Source: Chryseobacterium gleum
Lineage (GTDB): Bacteria > Bacteroidota > Bacteroidia > Flavobacteriales_D > Crocinitomicaceae
Direction of reading: 5' to 3'
NCBI GenBank assembly: GCA_943326315.2
Contig: CALPSU020000022.1
Span: 1-16,015 of the forward strand
Length of the DNA stretch: 16,015 bases
The position numbers and the translations under genes were made by a program. How positions within the stretch are numbered: the first letter of the stretch is position 1; each line of letters begins with the position of its first letter. The notes under the pieces were generated by a model. The model made no database searches, was not told the DNA's origin, and saw only the letters and a list, made by a program, of their open reading frames with translations. This document shows, piece by piece, positions 14,950-16,015 of the stretch.

Positions 14950-14987
14950 ACTGAACGTACATTTCAGTTAATTGATGTTAATTTGTA
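14950..14987 (+). promoter_or_regulatory. Bipartite element, copy B, downstream of the second mini-HTH gene
   Basis: ACTGAACGTACATTTCA (14950-14966), ten bases, then GTTAATTTGTA (14977-14987). It matches copy A at 15 of 17 positions in the first block and 11 of 11 in the second, with identical spacing, while the spacer itself is different. That pattern is what protein-bound sites look like rather than a plain duplication. It points toward the gene-poor stretch that ends at the terminator at 15251. Confidence 0.55.
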
Positions 14988-15279
14988 TAAAAAGTAAAGC
15001 GAAATCCGAAAAGCTTATTTAGAAGGAGGGATTAATAAATTCATACCTAAGGAATTAATTTTTTGGAATGATAGCAACTGAAAAAATAAAAATTAACATT
15101 AGAGAAAATATTGAAAAATATAATATTTAAATGAAAGTTTATAGTGCTGGTAAATTTTATTTGTTCTATTGATTTTTAACAACTTATTGTAAAATTGAAT
15201 ATAAAATTATTACTAATCCTCTATTTCACAAACAGATAGTAATATTATCAAAGCCTTGCAGAAATGTAAGGCTTTTTTG
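14988..15279 (+). ncRNA. Candidate short transcript between element B and the terminator
   Basis: Between element B and the intrinsic terminator there is no protein gene with a good start. Two tiny frames exist: ATG at 15068 (20 codons, MIATEKIKINIRENIEKYNI) and ATG at 15131 (13 codons). An open stretch at 14998-15081 reads AYLEGGINKFIPKELIFW but has no start codon. A non-coding RNA, a very short peptide gene or a decayed gene are all possible. The direct repeat TAAATGAAAGTTTAT occurs at 14920-14934 and 15128-15142. Confidence 0.3.
15251..15279 (+). terminator. Rho-independent terminator
   Basis: AAGCCTTGC, loop AGAAAT, GTAAGGCTT form a nine-pair stem (one G-T pair), followed directly by a run of T at 15273-15278 on the plus strand. 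It is the only strong intrinsic terminator recognised in the window. The nearest plus-strand gene stops 328 bases earlier, so it most likely ends a transcript begun at element A or B. Confidence 0.8.
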
Positions 15280-15328
15280 TTACCTTATCTTCTCTAGTGC
15301 AGAAATACAAAATACATTAAAAATTACT

Positions 15329-15622
15329 TCAAACCCAACTACCACTTAGAAAATCTCTAAGTTGAATATGTTTAATTCCATTCCAATCGGAAGGTGCAAA
15401 TTCATCGAGAGATACAACATATTTTGGATAATTATCATTAATAAGTTGTAAGTTTCCATATTCTCTTTGTTTCACTTTTTCATCGGGTATCAAATAACAA
15501 ACTTGAAGGTATATTTTTCCGCCGTTTTTTTCTGCAATAAAATCAATTTCTTTATCACCGAGTACACCTATATTTACTTTGTATCCTTGACTTTTAAGGT
15601 GAATGTAATAAACAGTAAGTTT
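15329..15622 (-). pseudogene. C-terminal remnant of a DUF4143-type AAA+ ATPase
   Basis: The minus strand is open from about 15622 to a TGA at 15329-15331 and encodes roughly 97 residues. It contains YYIHLKSQGYKVNIGVLGDK, EIDFIAEKNGGKIYLQVCYL, NDNYPKYVVSLDEF and GIKHIQLRDFLSG. This is the C-terminal end of a DUF4143 ATPase, including the EID...QV nuclease-like strand pair. No start codon, Walker motifs or middle domain are present. Further upstream the frame stays partly open, but the sequence (YGVFFCNHFNLYIK) no longer resembles the family. The remnant is not a copy of the intact ATPase at 2182-3270, whose C-terminus differs. It looks like the leftover of an old deletion. Confidence 0.8.
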
Positions 15623-15686
15623 AATGTATAAATTAAAGTGGTTGCAGAAAAAAACGCCATAATTTGTTGAAAGCGAATATACATTT

Positions 15687-15726
15687 TGTTTCTATTTATT
15701 ACTAAAAATAGTAATAAATAGAAACA
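15687..15726. repeat. Perfect 18-bp inverted repeat with 4-base loop
   Basis: TGTTTCTATTTATTACTA, AAAA, TAGTAATAAATAGAAACA. The arms are fully complementary. It lies about 65 bases beyond the broken end of the ATPase remnant. There is no T-run making it a typical terminator on either strand beyond the AT-rich context, and it has no resemblance to other repeats in the window. Confidence 0.85.
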
Positions 15727-15894
15727 TAAAGCATAAAATCCGTTAATAGGGATTATTTTATTTTGAGGCGCTGGATTTGTTAAATTGATATTTTTCTTAC
15801 TTTAGGATACATCGGTATTAAATTTATACTAATTTTATTTGAAGCATATTTATTATTAATGAATCTGTATTTTGTGATTGATTTAAACTTCAAC
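15727..15894. other. Gene-free AT-rich stretch
   Basis: No reading frame of useful length, RNA gene or strong hairpin was found here. A slightly GC-richer patch, GAGGCGCTGGATTTGTTAAA at about 15764-15783, stands out but was not recognised. The whole stretch from the ATPase remnant to the window end looks like intergenic debris. Confidence 0.5.
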
Positions 15895-15971
15895 TTCGAC
15901 AAGCTCAGTTGCCGTTAATTTATTTATACTAAGCTCAATCTTAATTTCGACAAGCTCAGTTTCCGTTAATT
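15895..15971 (+). repeat. Two direct repeats with TTCGACAAGCTCAGT core
   Basis: TTCGACAAGCTCAGTTGCCG and six further bases (TTAATT) at 15895-15920 recur at 15946-15971 with one difference (TTGCC against TTTCC), a period of 51 bases. A worn third piece, CTAAGCTCAAT, lies between them near 15929-15939. The core is a well-known reiterated intergenic sequence in flavobacteria and some other bacteria. Confidence 0.85.
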
Positions 15972-15992
15972 AATAAGCATTCGTTTAAAATG

Positions 15993-16012
15993 CCTCCAGC
16001 TTTAGCTGGAGG
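15993..16012. repeat. REP-like palindrome at the window edge
   Basis: CCTCCAGCT, TT, AGCTGGAGG: a perfect GC-rich 9-base stem in otherwise AT-rich DNA. Such palindromes are typical of REP elements mobilised by IS200-like (RAYT) transposases. No transposase is inside the window; one could follow just beyond the edge. Confidence 0.6.
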
Positions 16013-16015
16013 TAA

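Noticed and set aside
14998..15081. Open stretch reading AYLEGGINKFIPKELIFW, faintly like the end of a response-regulator receiver domain or a double-glycine leader
   Set aside because: It has no start codon, is preceded directly by a stop, and is too short to assign; it may be a gene remnant at most.
15630..15710. Possible small minus-strand gene starting MYIRFQQIMAFFS upstream of the ATPase remnant
   Set aside because: It is out of frame with the remnant, about 44 codons long, and looks like chance translation.
1..16015. CRISPR array, tRNA or rRNA genes
   Set aside because: No regularly spaced repeat series, cloverleaf or rRNA-like sequence was seen; the repeats present are only two or three copies.

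Overview
This window is low-GC DNA (roughly 30% by eye) whose gene content, short intergenic gaps, lack of Shine-Dalgarno sequences and TAnnTTTG-type -7 promoter boxes all point to a member of the Bacteroidetes, most likely a flavobacterium-like organism. No rRNA, tRNA, CRISPR array or complete mobile element was seen.

Left block (1-4990, all minus strand): recJ, then an AAA+/DUF4143 ATPase whose GTG start overlaps the recJ stop, then maeB, a bifunctional-type malic enzyme with a phosphotransacetylase-like domain that runs off the left edge. maeB appears to have its own promoter. This block is ordinary housekeeping DNA except for the ATPase.

Middle block (5041-10494, plus strand): a HigB/HigA-type toxin-antitoxin pair with a promoter and a candidate operator, followed 4 bases later by a small secreted protein of unknown function. 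Next comes a run of three uncharacterised envelope genes: a lipoprotein, a 626-residue exported protein resembling DUF4836, and a 442-residue membrane-anchored protein.

Right-centre block (10504-14237): an exported TPR-like/CHAT protein (caspase-like His/Cys dyad, C-terminal membrane helix) faces a convergent two-gene operon of an ECF-type sigma factor and a one-helix membrane protein with a C-terminal TPR region. The CHAT gene and the membrane-protein gene overlap tail to tail by 47 bp. I read the three genes as one candidate envelope signalling cassette in which the CHAT protease could act on the presumed anti-sigma protein. A 41-bp tandem duplication covers the CHAT start codon.

Right end (14300-16015): two tandem paralogous mini helix-turn-helix genes lie between two copies of the same bipartite element (ACTGAAC..TA.ATTTCA, 10 bases, GTTAATTTGTA), both in the same orientation. 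The second copy points into about 260 bases without a convincing protein gene, ending at a strong intrinsic terminator, so it may drive a small RNA. Beyond this the DNA looks decayed: an N-terminally truncated DUF4143 ATPase remnant, a perfect 18-bp hairpin, two 26-bp direct repeats with the TTCGACAAGCTCAGT core, and a REP-like palindrome at the very edge.
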